This document shows, in pieces, positions 8,567-17,898 of a stretch of DNA of 64,000 nt (positions are counted from its first letter, which is position 1; each line of letters starts with the position of its first letter). Source of the stretch: CAIZGX01 sp044239865 (GTDB lineage: Bacteria; Bacteroidota; Bacteroidia; Flavobacteriales_D; Sanyastnellaceae); NCBI GenBank assembly GCA_044239865.1, contig JBIIAO010000004.1:124001-188000 (forward strand), in the 5' to 3' direction. Below the pieces are notes generated by a model that was not told the origin of the DNA, searched no databases, and was given only the letters and a program-made list of their open reading frames with translations. The position numbers were made by a program, and so were the translations under genes.

Positions 8567-9408
8567 TAGAGTAAATTTAAGTTGTGTTGTAAATAGGTTT
8601 TTGCAAGAAGTGCAATTTTCTTAGGATTCGCTACACGAATACGCTCTTTTAAAATTCTTTCGCAGGGTAGTGCTTGTATCTTAAGAAACAATTTGTAATA
8701 ATATTTGAATGCAATGAGCACTCCGAATCTCGCTTCTTTTGGAAGTTGAAGAACCCCAATGTAAGCAAGTCTAAAATCTTCTTTAATTTCCTCTTCTATG
8801 GTCTGCTTAGCAGACTCATCGAATTTAGTCATGTCAACATTTGGAAAATAAACTCTACCTAGGGCGTTGTAATCTGCATTTAGGTCGCGCAGGAAATTGA
8901 TCTTTTGGAATGCCGCTCCGAGCTTCATAGCCGACGGCTTTAGCTTTTCATATTCCGATTGCTCTCCATTTACAAATACGTGCAAGCACATTAGCCCAAC
9001 CACCTCGGCAGACCCAAGAATATAAGTTTCGTAGGAGTCTTGGTCGTGTTCTATTTGATGAAGGTCCATTTCCATGCTCTTCAAAAAAGTGTCGACAAGT
9101 TCCCATTCCAAATTATACTTGTGATAAGTATGTTGAAAGGCATTTAAAATGGGGTTCAGTGAAATACGCTCTTCAATTGCAAGTACCGTATCTCTCCGGA
9201 AGCGTTCCATGAGCTCGTGCTTTTCAAAGTCGTGAAAAGTGTCTACAATTTCATCTGCGAAACGCACGAAGCCGTATATCGCATAAATAGGATTTCTGAT
9301 TTCTTTTCCAAGTGTACGAATGCCAAGGCTAAAGCTGGTGCTGTAAGCATGGGTTGTTAGCTTACTGCAATCGAAGGAAACGCTGTCGAATAGTGGTTTT
9401 CCTGTCAT
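8566..9408 (-). CDS. crtB: Phytoene synthase CrtB
   Basis: 280 residues of the squalene/phytoene synthase fold. Joins two GGPP molecules into phytoene. The two Asp-rich metal-diphosphate sites are present: D52xxxD56 in ADEIVD and D175xxxD179 in RDLNAD; YGFVRFAD just before the first site is typical. Length is standard. It starts 4 nt after crtI and its stop overlaps the following start. No GGPP synthase (crtE) is in the window, so GGPP must come from a gene elsewhere. Confidence 0.96.
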   Translation of the reverse strand: MTGKPLFDSVSFDCSKLTTHAYSTSFSLGIRTLGKEIRNPIYAIYGFVRFADEIVDTFHDFEKHELMERFRRDTVLAIEERISLNPILNAFQHTYHKYNLEWELVDTFLKSMEMDLHQIEHDQDSYETYILGSAEVVGLMCLHVFVNGEQSEYEKLKPSAMKLGAAFQKINFLRDLNADYNALGRVYFPNVDMTKFDESAKQTIEEEIKEDFRLAYIGVLQLPKEARFGVLIAFKYYYKLFLKIQALPCERILKERIRVANPKKIALLAKTYLQHNLNLL

Positions 9409-9412
9409 GATA

Positions 9413-10888
9413 TTATGATTGAAAAAGAAGTTTGTTCATGGTCTCGGCTGCCAATTGTCCGCTTATTATACTTGGTGGCATTCCTGGTCCAGGGACAGTG
9501 AGTTGTCCTGCGTAAAATAAGTTGCTTAGCTTTTTACTGCGCATGGATGGTTTCAAAATAGCCGTCTGTTTCAATGTGTTTGCAAGTCCATAAGCATTGC
9601 CTTTGAAGCTGTTGTATTCTGAAATAAATTCTTCGTGAGCGAAACTTCGTTTATACACAATGTGTTCACGAATAGATTCTCCCGTACGTTTTTCAATCCG
9701 CTCAATCATGTTGTCTAGGTATTTTTCTCTCAAAGCGTCGTCACTGCTCAAGTCAGGGGCAACGGGTACGAGTAAAAAAATATTCTCGCAATTTTCTGGT
9801 GCAACGGTATTATCTGTTACAGACGGAACACATGCATAGAACAGTGGTTGAGCGGGCCATTGCGGATTGTCATAAATTTCCTTGGCGTGCTGATCAAAGG
9901 GTTCATCGAAGAACAGGTTGTGATGAAGTAAATTGTGGACACGCTTGTTCACTCCTAAATAAAACAAGAGGGAAGAAGGCGACATTGTTCTTGTGTTCCA
10001 ATAGTTTTCTGAATAGGTGCGGTCGTTTGGTGCAAGCATTTGAGTTTCCACATGGTGGTAATCTGCACAAGCAATAACAGCGTCTATCTCAAAATCACCG
10101 GAAGACGTGATAATGCGCTTTGCTCTTTTGTTGAGCGATTCAATTTGTGAAACATTGTTACCGTAGTGAAATGTAACGCCCAGTTTTTTCGCAACTTTTT
10201 CCATGGCTTTAGGAATTTCACCCATTCCCTTGTACGGGTACCAGGTTCCCAACTCAAGGTCTGCGTAGTTCATAAGACTGTACAGCGCAGGAGTCTTTTC
10301 GGGTTTTGCGCCGAGGAATAGAACTGGGAATTCCAATAACTGAATTATTTCCGGATGTTTGAAATATTTCCGAATGTGTGATGAAATGGAATTAAAAAGA
10401 TGAATCCTCACTGCTGCTTTTAACAACTTTAGGTCGAGAAATTCTGTTGCGGAAAGAGAGGGTTTCCATACGAATTCCCCCATTCCCGTATCGTATTTGT
10501 ATTTAGCTTCAGAAAGGAATTTCTTAAGGTTTTCTTTGCTGCCAGTTTCAAGCAATTCAAGCTGATCTCCAAGAGCCTCTGCCGATGCAGGAATATCTAA
10601 TATTTTATTCGAGAAGTAAACTCTGTAAGATGGGTCTAACCTTTTTAACGAGTAGTAATCGCTTCTTTTTTCACCATACTGTTCGAAAAATTGATCGAAT
10701 ACTTCAGGCATCCAATACCAACTTGGTCCCATATCGAAAGTGTATCCATCTTTCTCAAAAACGCGACACCTTCCTCCGGGGGTAGAATGCTTTTCAAACA
10801 CATGTGTTTCAAATCCTAGTTGGGCTAATCTACAAGCTGCAGATAATCCGGCAAATCCAGCACCAACGACTGCAACTTTATTCTTCAT
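9413..10888 (-). CDS. crtI: Phytoene desaturase CrtI
   Basis: 491 residues. FAD-dependent desaturase converting phytoene to lycopene. N-terminal dinucleotide-binding motif VVGAGFAGL (7-15) with the following EKHSTPGGRC, and the C-terminal bacterial-type desaturase signature FYAGQLTVPGPGMPP are intact. First gene of the minus-strand pigment operon. The 77 nt before its start, up to the next gene, should hold the operon promoter, but I could not find a good TAnnTTTG match there. Confidence 0.96.
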   Translation of the reverse strand: MKNKVAVVGAGFAGLSAACRLAQLGFETHVFEKHSTPGGRCRVFEKDGYTFDMGPSWYWMPEVFDQFFEQYGEKRSDYYSLKRLDPSYRVYFSNKILDIPASAEALGDQLELLETGSKENLKKFLSEAKYKYDTGMGEFVWKPSLSATEFLDLKLLKAAVRIHLFNSISSHIRKYFKHPEIIQLLEFPVLFLGAKPEKTPALYSLMNYADLELGTWYPYKGMGEIPKAMEKVAKKLGVTFHYGNNVSQIESLNKRAKRIITSSGDFEIDAVIACADYHHVETQMLAPNDRTYSENYWNTRTMSPSSLLFYLGVNKRVHNLLHHNLFFDEPFDQHAKEIYDNPQWPAQPLFYACVPSVTDNTVAPENCENIFLLVPVAPDLSSDDALREKYLDNMIERIEKRTGESIREHIVYKRSFAHEEFISEYNSFKGNAYGLANTLKQTAILKPSMRSKKLSNLFYAGQLTVPGPGMPPSIISGQLAAETMNKLLFQS

Positions 10889-10965
10889 ACTTTCTAAACA
10901 GCTGAATGGGCTATTTGTTCTTTGGTTTGTGCTTAAGATGTCTTCTTTTTAAAATGTTTTATCTC

Positions 10966-11973
10966 CTATTTAATTCGTAGTTTTTGTCCGGCCTTTAATT
11001 TTGATGAGGGCTTGATACCATTGAGTTTGCAGATTTTAGAAACGGTAGTTTTGTTTTTGGAGGCAATGCTAGTTAAGGAGTCTCCTTTTTTTACAGTGTA
11101 ATATTTCTTCTCGCTATTTTTTTTAGAGTTGTTATTCGTTTTAGTTTCTCTACTTTCCTTTTTGGTTTTAACTGTTTTCGCTTGCGGGTTTGCAGGGGCT
11201 TTGGTGGGTGTGTATAGGTTTTTCTGCGTGAGATCAAAAGTCTTTGCTTTGAGCGATTTTTTATTAGGGATAATTAAATAAGCGGGGTCAAAGGGATTGC
11301 CGAGGAAACGGGTTTCAAAATGCAAATGTGCTCCAAATGAATGTCCTGTATTACCACCTAGCCCGAGTAATTGACCCGCCTGAACATACTGCCCGGAAAC
11401 AACCATTCTAGCCGACATGTGCGCATACAATGTTTCAAGTCCATTCGGATGCCTTACCACAACCACATTTCCATAGCTATCACTGAATTGTGAAATACGC
11501 ACGAGTCCTTCAAAGGCACTTGAAATGGGGTCTCCTGTTTCTAAATCTAAATCCAATCCGGCGTGTAATCTTCCCCAGCGTGGGCCGAATGGAGAAGTTT
11601 GGTGACCTTTTGCAAGGGGGAATACAAAATCACAACTGTCATTAACAAGTGTAAAGTGAATAGCAGAATCTTTTGTAAAGTTGACATTTTTTCTTTTATG
11701 CCAGATGTTCTGGGTGTCCCAATTTTGGTATCTCGAATAGCTCGGAATCAATAGAAGAGAGTCAGCTATTCCGTTTAAGTTGAGCTCTATCTGCGTTAAA
11801 TCAACGGACGGATTGAACTTTGGTTTTTTTTGCTTTATAAATTCTGCAGCATTCGACCACGAAGCCGTGTCTGCCATTAATAATAAGGCAGATTCAACTC
11901 CTCCTGTTGGCTGTGCATGGGAAGTAAGGGTTGAAAGTAGAATGACTACAATTATTGAAATATTCCTAAACAT
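10966..11973 (-). CDS. Secreted M23 metallopeptidase with LysM domain
   Basis: 335 residues: signal peptide (1-20, ending SHAQ), an alpha/beta N-region, a lysostaphin-like M23 domain (about 120-230) and a C-terminal LysM domain (about 292-335). Zn ligands are H137 and D141 in HAGLDLD and H218 in HLHF, with H185 and H216 as catalytic partners, so the peptidase looks active. A Lys/Asn-rich linker (about 265-290) joins the domains. It should bind and cut peptidoglycan cross-links in the periplasm. Transcribed divergently from bshB1. Confidence 0.93.
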   Translation of the reverse strand: MFRNISIIVVILLSTLTSHAQPTGGVESALLLMADTASWSNAAEFIKQKKPKFNPSVDLTQIELNLNGIADSLLLIPSYSRYQNWDTQNIWHKRKNVNFTKDSAIHFTLVNDSCDFVFPLAKGHQTSPFGPRWGRLHAGLDLDLETGDPISSAFEGLVRISQFSDSYGNVVVVRHPNGLETLYAHMSARMVVSGQYVQAGQLLGLGGNTGHSFGAHLHFETRFLGNPFDPAYLIIPNKKSLKAKTFDLTQKNLYTPTKAPANPQAKTVKTKKESRETKTNNNSKKNSEKKYYTVKKGDSLTSIASKNKTTVSKICKLNGIKPSSKLKAGQKLRIK

Positions 11974-12036
11974 CTTTTGCTAAAATAAGAATTAATTTCT
12001 TATTTGTGGTGGACTTTATTTTCGGAGATTTGCAAA

Positions 12037-12741
12037 ATGAATAAAGTTGATTTACTTGTTATTTCTGCACATCCTGATGATGCTGAAATTAGCGCAGCAG
12101 GAACCATTATTAAATCAGTGAAAGATGGAAAGGTTGTGGCATTGGTCGACCTCACAAAAGGTGAACGTGGAACACGTGGCAGTGCCGAATTACGGATGGT
12201 AGAGGCTGAAAAAGCTTCTGAAATTATGGGAACTCATTTTAGAGAGAATTTGGAATTGGCAGATTGTTTTTTTACCGATACTGAAGAAAACAAAATGCGC
12301 ATCATTGATGCGATTCGGAAATATAGACCTGAAATTATTTTTACCAATTCTCTCCGTGATCGTCATCCTGATCACGCTCGTGCGGCGAAGTTGGTTGCAG
12401 ATTGTTGCTTCTATGCAGGACTTCCTAAGATTGTTACCAATCACTCGGCGTGGCGTCCACGTGCATTGTACCATTTTAATCAAGATTATTACAACACACC
12501 TGATTTCGTAGTTGATATAACGGATTACATGGACATGAAAATTGAAACCTTAAAGGCTTTTTCAAGTCAGTTTTTCGATCCGAATTCGGAAGAGCCGAAC
12601 ACACCCATTTCTGGAAAGGAGTTCTTCGATTTTGTTAAAGGAAGGGCAATGGATTTTGGGCGTTCTGCCGGTTATCAATACGCTGAGGGATTCGTTTCTT
12701 CACGCCCAATGGGAATGCGCGATGTCTTCAATTTAGACTGA
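12037..12741 (+). CDS. bshB1: Bacillithiol biosynthesis deacetylase BshB1
   Basis: 234 residues, PIG-L/LmbE fold. Removes the acetyl group from GlcNAc-malate in bacillithiol synthesis. Metal motif AHPDDAE (11-17) and the downstream RHPDH are present; the long YQYAEGF-type C-terminus fits BshB1 rather than other LmbE proteins. ATG 12037 gives the family's normal N-terminus; the frame can be opened 11 codons further only through a TTG. bshA and bshC are not in the window. The 3' end overlaps the convergent flippase gene by 9 nt. Confidence 0.93.
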   Translation: MNKVDLLVISAHPDDAEISAAGTIIKSVKDGKVVALVDLTKGERGTRGSAELRMVEAEKASEIMGTHFRENLELADCFFTDTEENKMRIIDAIRKYRPEIIFTNSLRDRHPDHARAAKLVADCCFYAGLPKIVTNHSAWRPRALYHFNQDYYNTPDFVVDITDYMDMKIETLKAFSSQFFDPNSEEPNTPISGKEFFDFVKGRAMDFGRSAGYQYAEGFVSSRPMGMRDVFNLD

Positions 12742-13929
12742 CGATTCTTTTTTCTTCAATCTAAAAAAGAGGAAAATCTGTACAAGGCTTTGAGCTAGAA
12801 AAGCAGCCGATGCCGCTATGCACGCACCATTCAAATGACCGGATGGAATGAGCAATGATGAGCACACAATTGCAACTGCGAACCCTGTTAATGCAGAGTA
12901 AAAGTTGTATTGGTGAAGACCTCTTCCAGAAAATAAATGGGCAATTGAAACGGTTATTGTGTTCGCAACAATACCAGGAATTAAAAAGAAAAAACCCTCT
13001 TTAATAAACGCTATATCGAAGTCCATGAAAAGCGCTAGCCAACTGTTAGGGACAATCAAAAAACATAATGTGCCGAATACAGTAGTTGTTACCCCAATGA
13101 TTAAATAGCGTTTGGTTAGCAAAAGGTGCTCGCTGAAATTTGAAGATTGCGCAACGCGAGATGCAAGAATAGACGACAAGCTTTTCACTACCGACCATAG
13201 CGCTTCAGCCACATACATGAGAATAGAAAAAACACCGGTGAAAATTTTTCCTTCGGCGCCCAGATTCTCTAGAAAATACAAGTAAGAGCGTTGATTTCCT
13301 AAATGGAAAATATTCCCCAATTGCGCGTATCCACCGAGCTTTACTGTTTGCTGTAAATCATTTTTCGTTAAATCGAACCGCATCTTTTTCCAGACATGTG
13401 GGGTGAGGTAAAAGCCCACGGAAGCTGTAACAATAAATGAAAGAAGTTGTCCTGAAATGAAGGCTATTATTCCCCAATCGGTGGTGAAATAAAAACACCC
13501 CACGAAGAACAATGAAGAAACAGATTGAGTGAAAAGTAGAATTTGATAAGATTCTATTTTTTCTTTTCCAAGTAAGATCATTTGCTGCAATACGAATAAC
13601 GATTGCAAAGTCCCAAGAAGCAACGTAAATCCAATGAACGGAGCTCCCAGAACGAGTAATAAAAAAAAGGTTAAGATTGCACTTATGACGATCCAAATCA
13701 TGGCCGGCAATGCAATTTTATTTTCTCCTATTCTTGGGATTAAATAGATGAGCGCTCCTCCGCCAATAAATTGGCTAAGCGTTGCTAAGATGAGAATTCC
13801 GAAATTGATGAGTGCAATAGTTCCTTGTCCTTCCACATGAACAAAATGCAAATTCATGAGCACAAGTAACAAGGCCGAAACAAGTCCGAACGCGCGATTC
13901 AATATGGAAAGAAGTTCTACTCTCTTCAT
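12733..13929 (-). CDS. Polysaccharide flippase-like membrane protein (MOP superfamily)
   Basis: 398 residues with about 12 hydrophobic helices and few charges. Layout and distribution of loops fit Wzx/RfbX-type lipid-linked oligosaccharide flippases. Its ATG overlaps the stop of the upstream glycosyltransferase by 4 nt, which supports a role in moving a glycan made by that enzyme. The substrate is unknown. No diagnostic motif exists for this family, so the call rests on topology and context. Confidence 0.75.
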   Translation of the reverse strand: MKRVELLSILNRAFGLVSALLLVLMNLHFVHVEGQGTIALINFGILILATLSQFIGGGALIYLIPRIGENKIALPAMIWIVISAILTFFLLLVLGAPFIGFTLLLGTLQSLFVLQQMILLGKEKIESYQILLFTQSVSSLFFVGCFYFTTDWGIIAFISGQLLSFIVTASVGFYLTPHVWKKMRFDLTKNDLQQTVKLGGYAQLGNIFHLGNQRSYLYFLENLGAEGKIFTGVFSILMYVAEALWSVVKSLSSILASRVAQSSNFSEHLLLTKRYLIIGVTTTVFGTLCFLIVPNSWLALFMDFDIAFIKEGFFFLIPGIVANTITVSIAHLFSGRGLHQYNFYSALTGFAVAIVCSSLLIPSGHLNGACIAASAAFLAQSLVQIFLFFRLKKKESSV

Positions 13930-15062
13930 TTGCTCAGTGCGCGTTCATAAGCGTTCATGAATTGTTTTCCAATTGCTTCGAAAGAAAAATGATTCGTTGC
14001 ATATTCAGAAATTTCTTCGCGATTTATCTCATTCATTTCGCTGTGAGATTCACTAAATCCATTTAAGAGTTGCTCTTCATTTTTTGCATCAATGAGTTTG
14101 TTCCATTTACAAAAGCCCATGTGCTCTGCAATTCCTCCAACACGTGTTGCAATAACATTCATTCCGCTGGCCATGGCTTCAATCATAACCAAAGGTAAAT
14201 TTTCATAGTTACTGAAAAGCACAAAGGTGTGCGAAGCGTTCATTTTTTCTGCAACTTCCGTTTGATTCAATGTGCCGAAAAATGTTATACTGCCTTTGCG
14301 AATGCCGAGTTCTTCACTTCTTTTTTTCCAATGTTGAATATCACCGTCGCCGCCTAGTTCAAGAATCACGTCTTCCGTCTGATCGGAGAAATTTTTCCAA
14401 ACACGAAGAATCCCTTCAATGTTTTTGTGATCATTATCGAGATGCGATACATGAAGAAATGTATGCGTTTCATTCTTCATTTCATTCTTGAAATATGCCG
14501 TGTTCACCACGTTTGGAACAATCATCGAAGGCGCGTTGAATCCCAATGTTCGCATGGCTTTTTCGAGTTGATGCGTCACAGGCAACAGAAGTTTCGATCT
14601 ATTCGCAATGAAGCGCATGTAGCTTTTTATGTGGAAAGGAAGAGGCGAACGTTCATTCGGGTGGTAACCTGTCCAATTGTCTGAAATGACAAAAGGTATT
14701 TTCCATTTTTGTTGAATGAAAAATGCTTGCCATCCTTCCGGCCAAACCATGTTCAACTGCACAAGGTCTGGTTTGTTTAGTTTGAAATTGATATGGGCGA
14801 TTCCTATTTTTAAAGCCTTAATTCTGTTTCGAAATAAGATTCCGTTTGAGTTATAGTAAACTCGAATCATGCGCACATTTCCATCTACTTCATCTTCAAT
14901 CTCGAAAGCGTTGGTATTGCTGTTTTTTGAAAGGTATAGAACAGTGATATTTGCGAAGAGAGCAACAGCTTCGGCATGACGCTGAACAAAATTCCCAAGG
15001 GTTGGGTGGGTTTTACTCGGAAACCAACTGCTTAGAAAAAGGACATGAAGCTTTTTTTTCAC
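13926..15062 (-). CDS. Glycosyltransferase family 4 (GT-B fold)
   Basis: About 378 residues. N-terminus FLSSWFPSKTHPTLGNFVQRHA is of the TuaC/WbnK-like GT4 type (donor-side loop), and the C-terminal half has the retaining GT4 motif with FVLFSNYENLPLVMIEAMASG, where E-x7-E usually binds the nucleotide sugar. It transfers a hexose to a growing cell-surface glycan; donor and acceptor are unknown. The frame starts with a TTG at 15083 or GTG at 15062; GTG puts KKKLHVLFL at the N-terminus as usual for the family. Coupled to the flippase gene. Confidence 0.88.
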   Translation of the reverse strand: MKKKLHVLFLSSWFPSKTHPTLGNFVQRHAEAVALFANITVLYLSKNSNTNAFEIEDEVDGNVRMIRVYYNSNGILFRNRIKALKIGIAHINFKLNKPDLVQLNMVWPEGWQAFFIQQKWKIPFVISDNWTGYHPNERSPLPFHIKSYMRFIANRSKLLLPVTHQLEKAMRTLGFNAPSMIVPNVVNTAYFKNEMKNETHTFLHVSHLDNDHKNIEGILRVWKNFSDQTEDVILELGGDGDIQHWKKRSEELGIRKGSITFFGTLNQTEVAEKMNASHTFVLFSNYENLPLVMIEAMASGMNVIATRVGGIAEHMGFCKWNKLIDAKNEEQLLNGFSESHSEMNEINREEISEYATNHFSFEAIGKQFMNAYERALSK

Positions 15063-15100
15063 TGCTGCAAGATACAAATTCAAAAAAATACTAGGGTCTA

Positions 15101-15133
15101 TTTGTTCAAATAGAATGAATGTGTTTATCTTTG
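15101..15133 (+). promoter_or_regulatory. Promoter of tRNA-His
   Basis: TTTG at 15101-15104, 21-nt spacer, TATCTTTG at 15126-15133: an exact fit to the Bacteroidota housekeeping promoter (TTTG...TAnnTTTG). Transcription would start about 6-8 nt before the mature tRNA 5' end at 15147. Confidence 0.7.
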
Positions 15134-15146
15134 CGCCCTCTTAGAC

Positions 15147-15224
15147 GGTGGTTTTAGCTCAGTTGGTTAGAGCATCAGTTTGTGGTTCTGAGGGTCGTGG
15201 GTTCGAATCCCATAAGCCACCCCA
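15147..15224 (+). tRNA. tRNA-His (anticodon GTG)
   Basis: A full cloverleaf folds. The acceptor stem is 7 bp (15148-15154 with 15214-15220), with the extra G-1 (15147) facing C73 that is the identity element of tRNA-His. D arm, variable loop and the T arm with TTCGAAT are normal. Anticodon GTG is at 15182-15184 in loop TTGTGGT. The first pair next to the anticodon loop is T-T, leaving a 4-bp anticodon stem. The 3' CCA is encoded (15222-15224). Confidence 0.97.
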
Positions 15225-15234
15225 CTAGAAAAAG

Positions 15235-15260
15235 AAAAGGTCGACATTGTCGACCTTTTT
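15235..15260. terminator. Bidirectional intrinsic terminator between tRNA-His and trxB
   Basis: An 11-bp perfect stem (AAAAGGTCGAC with GTCGACCTTTT), a 3-nt loop ATT and a run of A on one side and T on the other, so it can end transcripts from both strands. It lies 10 nt after the tRNA and 18 nt after the trxB stop on the other strand. Confidence 0.88.
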
Positions 15261-15277
15261 AATTGAAATAAAATCCT

Positions 15278-16228
15278 TTAGTGAATTCCTTTTGAAGCCA
15301 AATAACGTTCAGCATCTAATGCAGCCATACATCCAGTTCCCGCGGCAGTAACTGCTTGACGGTAATTTTTGTCTGCTGCATCTCCTGCGACGAATACCCC
15401 TTCAACATTGGTTTTCGAAGACCCTGGAGTGTTTATAATGTAGCCGGTTTCATCTGTGGTTATGAATTCTTTGAATACGCCTGTGTTCGGATTGTGACCG
15501 ATAGCCACGAAGAACCCAGTAATATCAACGGTGCGTCTTTCTCCTGTTGCAGAATCTTTGAAGATAGCCCCTTCAACCGCGTCTTTTCCTAAAATATCTT
15601 CTGTGGTTGAGTTCCAAAGAATTTCAATATTAGGTGTCTCAAGAACACGGTTTTGCATAGCTCTAGATGCGCGCATTTTATCGCTTCTTACAATCATATA
15701 TACTTTTCTACAAAGCTTAGCCAAATAGGTTGCTTCCTCTGCCGCAGTATCTCCTGCACCTACGATAGCAACATCTTGATTGCGGTAGAAGAATCCATCA
15801 CAAACTGCACAGGCACTTACCCCGCCACCTAAATTACGAAGACGAATTTCATTGTCAAGACCCAACCATTTAGCTGAAGCGCCTGTTGCAATAATTACAG
15901 AATCTGCGCTTACAATGTGTCTTCCGTTGTCTATTTCAATGAAATGTTTGCTGCCTGAAAAATCAACTTTGGTCACCCAGCCGTTGCGAATGTCTGTTCC
16001 GAAGCGCTTGGCTTGATTTTCCATATCGGCCATCATTTCAGGACCTTTTACACCAGAAGGATATCCTGGAAAATTGTCTACTTCTGTAGTGTCCATCAAT
16101 TGTCCGCCCGGCTGCTGTCCTTGATAGATAACAGGTTTCATATCTGCACGCGCTGCATATATTGCTGCAGTGTATCCCGCAGGTCCGCTGCCGAGGATGA
16201 GGCATTTAATGTGTTCGTTCGCTTCCAT
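15278..16228 (-). CDS. trxB: Thioredoxin-disulfide reductase
   Basis: 316 residues. NADPH- and FAD-dependent reductase of thioredoxin. FAD motif GSGPAGY (13-19), redox pair C140AVC143 followed by D144, NADPH motif VGAGDTAAEEA and the C-terminal GVFVAGDA motif are intact. ATG 16228 is preferred to the TTG three codons upstream. A TATATTTG -7 element lies on the minus strand at 16259-16252, about 24 nt before the start. It can reduce the thioredoxin and TlpA-like proteins encoded elsewhere in the window. Confidence 0.97.
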   Translation of the reverse strand: MEANEHIKCLILGSGPAGYTAAIYAARADMKPVIYQGQQPGGQLMDTTEVDNFPGYPSGVKGPEMMADMENQAKRFGTDIRNGWVTKVDFSGSKHFIEIDNGRHIVSADSVIIATGASAKWLGLDNEIRLRNLGGGVSACAVCDGFFYRNQDVAIVGAGDTAAEEATYLAKLCRKVYMIVRSDKMRASRAMQNRVLETPNIEILWNSTTEDILGKDAVEGAIFKDSATGERRTVDITGFFVAIGHNPNTGVFKEFITTDETGYIINTPGSSKTNVEGVFVAGDAADKNYRQAVTAAGTGCMAALDAERYLASKGIH

Positions 16229-16299
16229 GTGATTCAATTTTTTTGAGAGGACAAATATAGTGTGAGTGATGCTTTACAATGTGTGATTTTACGCACAGA

Positions 16300-17052
16300 T
16301 TATTCAAAGGCTTGAATCAAGAATGCATCCCAAAGTGGATCTTCCGGCGGGGGTGCCGAGATCACAACAGGAGTCTTTTTTACAGGATGTGTAAATTCAA
16401 TCTTTCTTGCGTGAAGATGAATACTCGCGTTGTCGTTGGTTCGCTTGCTTCCGTATTTAATGTCTCCTTTAATTGGACAGCCCAATTGTGAGAGTGTTGC
16501 ACGAATTTGATGGTGTCTTCCTGTTTTCGGATATACTTCGACAAACGTGTAGTGATCGCCTTTTCCAAGGACTTTGTAGGTCAGTTCAGATTCTTTTCTG
16601 TCAGCAGCCGGTTCGTTATAAAAGAAAGACTTGTTTTGTTTTTCATCTTTCCACAAGTAGTTAATCACATGGCCTTCTATCTTTGGCGGTGCGTCTTGTA
16701 CAACAGCCCAATAGGTTTTGAAAACATCGCGTGTTTTAAAATCAATCGTAAGTCTTGAAAGCGCTTTGCTTGTTTTTGCGAAAACCACAACTCCGCTTAC
16801 GGGTCGGTCTATGCGATGAACAGTTCCGCAAAAAACTTCACCGGGTTTGTTGTAAGTTATCTTAAGGTATTGTTTAATGATGTCACTTAGAACCACATCA
16901 CCAGTTTTATCGCCTTGAACGATATCAGAGTTTCTCTTGTTTACGGCTATGATGTGATTGTCTTCGTATAGAATTCGAAGATTTTCAAGGGTCGTTACTT
17001 CAAGCGGTTTTTTTGGTGCTCGGTCCCAGACTTTGGGCGCGTGTTTTTTCAT
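16300..17052 (-). CDS. RluA-family RNA pseudouridine synthase
   Basis: 250 residues. The catalytic motif HRIDRPVSG (79-87) supplies D82; the core beta-sheet motif near GRHHQIRATL and the end of the fold are present. There is no N-terminal S4 domain, as in the short RluA/RluC-like subgroup, so the target (rRNA or tRNA site) cannot be given. The start ATG shares one base with the panB stop (TGATG), so the two are translated together. Confidence 0.92.
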   Translation of the reverse strand: MKKHAPKVWDRAPKKPLEVTTLENLRILYEDNHIIAVNKRNSDIVQGDKTGDVVLSDIIKQYLKITYNKPGEVFCGTVHRIDRPVSGVVVFAKTSKALSRLTIDFKTRDVFKTYWAVVQDAPPKIEGHVINYLWKDEKQNKSFFYNEPAADRKESELTYKVLGKGDHYTFVEVYPKTGRHHQIRATLSQLGCPIKGDIKYGSKRTNDNASIHLHARKIEFTHPVKKTPVVISAPPPEDPLWDAFLIQAFE

Positions 17053-17867
17053 CAATACTGCTCTTTGTTGTTCGGGAAATCGGCGCTTCTTACATCACTC
17101 ACATATTGTTCAAGCGCTGTTTTCATTTGTTCTCCCATGTTCAAATATTTCCTCAAAAAGCGTGGCGTAAATCCTTCAGTAATACCAAGCATATCGTGCA
17201 GTACCAATACTTGTCCGTCTACATCTCCACCAGCACCAATTCCAATAATTGGAACATGAACTTCCTGCGCAACACGCTTGGCAAGTGCCGCTGGAATTTT
17301 CTCTAAGACAATAGCGAAACAACCACTTTCTGCTAAAAGTTTCGCATCGTGAATCAAACGATCGGCTTCAACTTCTTCCTTAGCACGAACTTGATAGGTT
17401 CCGAATTTATAAATACTCTGAGGAGTTAAGCCAAGGTGTCCCATAACAGGAATTCCCGCGGTTAATATACGTTTTACACTTTCAACAATTTCTTCTCCGC
17501 CTTCCATCTTAACAGCATGTCCTCCCGTTTCTTTCATAATACGAATAGCAGAGTTCAGCGCTTCTTTGGAATTTCCTTGATATGAACCAAATGGCATGTC
17601 AACAACAACAAGTGAGCGATTACAGGCCCGAACCACACTGGCAGCGTGATAGATCATTTGATCCAAGGTAATTGGGAGAGTGGTCTCATGTCCAGCCATT
17701 ACATTCGACGCCGAATCACCAACTAGAATAACGTCAATTCCAGATTGGTCAACAATGAGAGCCATAGAATAGTCGTATGCGGTTAGCATAGCAATCTTCT
17801 CTCCCTTGTTCTTCATTTCTTGAAGGGTATGGGTGGTAACTCTGCGAACTACTTTGTTTACTGACAT
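17052..17867 (-). CDS. panB: 3-methyl-2-oxobutanoate hydroxymethyltransferase (PanB)
   Basis: 271 residues, TIM-barrel enzyme. First committed step of pantothenate (coenzyme A) synthesis: adds a hydroxymethyl group from methylene-THF to 2-oxoisovalerate. Mg2+/substrate residues are in LVGDSASNV (D51, S52), VDMPFGSYQ and KMEGG; GHLGLTPQS and IGIGAG are family hallmarks. Length matches the family. It is the first gene of a two-gene unit with the pseudouridine synthase, a pairing I regard as positional. Confidence 0.97.
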   Translation of the reverse strand: MSVNKVVRRVTTHTLQEMKNKGEKIAMLTAYDYSMALIVDQSGIDVILVGDSASNVMAGHETTLPITLDQMIYHAASVVRACNRSLVVVDMPFGSYQGNSKEALNSAIRIMKETGGHAVKMEGGEEIVESVKRILTAGIPVMGHLGLTPQSIYKFGTYQVRAKEEVEADRLIHDAKLLAESGCFAIVLEKIPAALAKRVAQEVHVPIIGIGAGGDVDGQVLVLHDMLGITEGFTPRFLRKYLNMGEQMKTALEQYVSDVRSADFPNNKEQY

Positions 17868-17898
17868 GATTTATTTTTTAGAGCGGCAAAAGTGGGGA

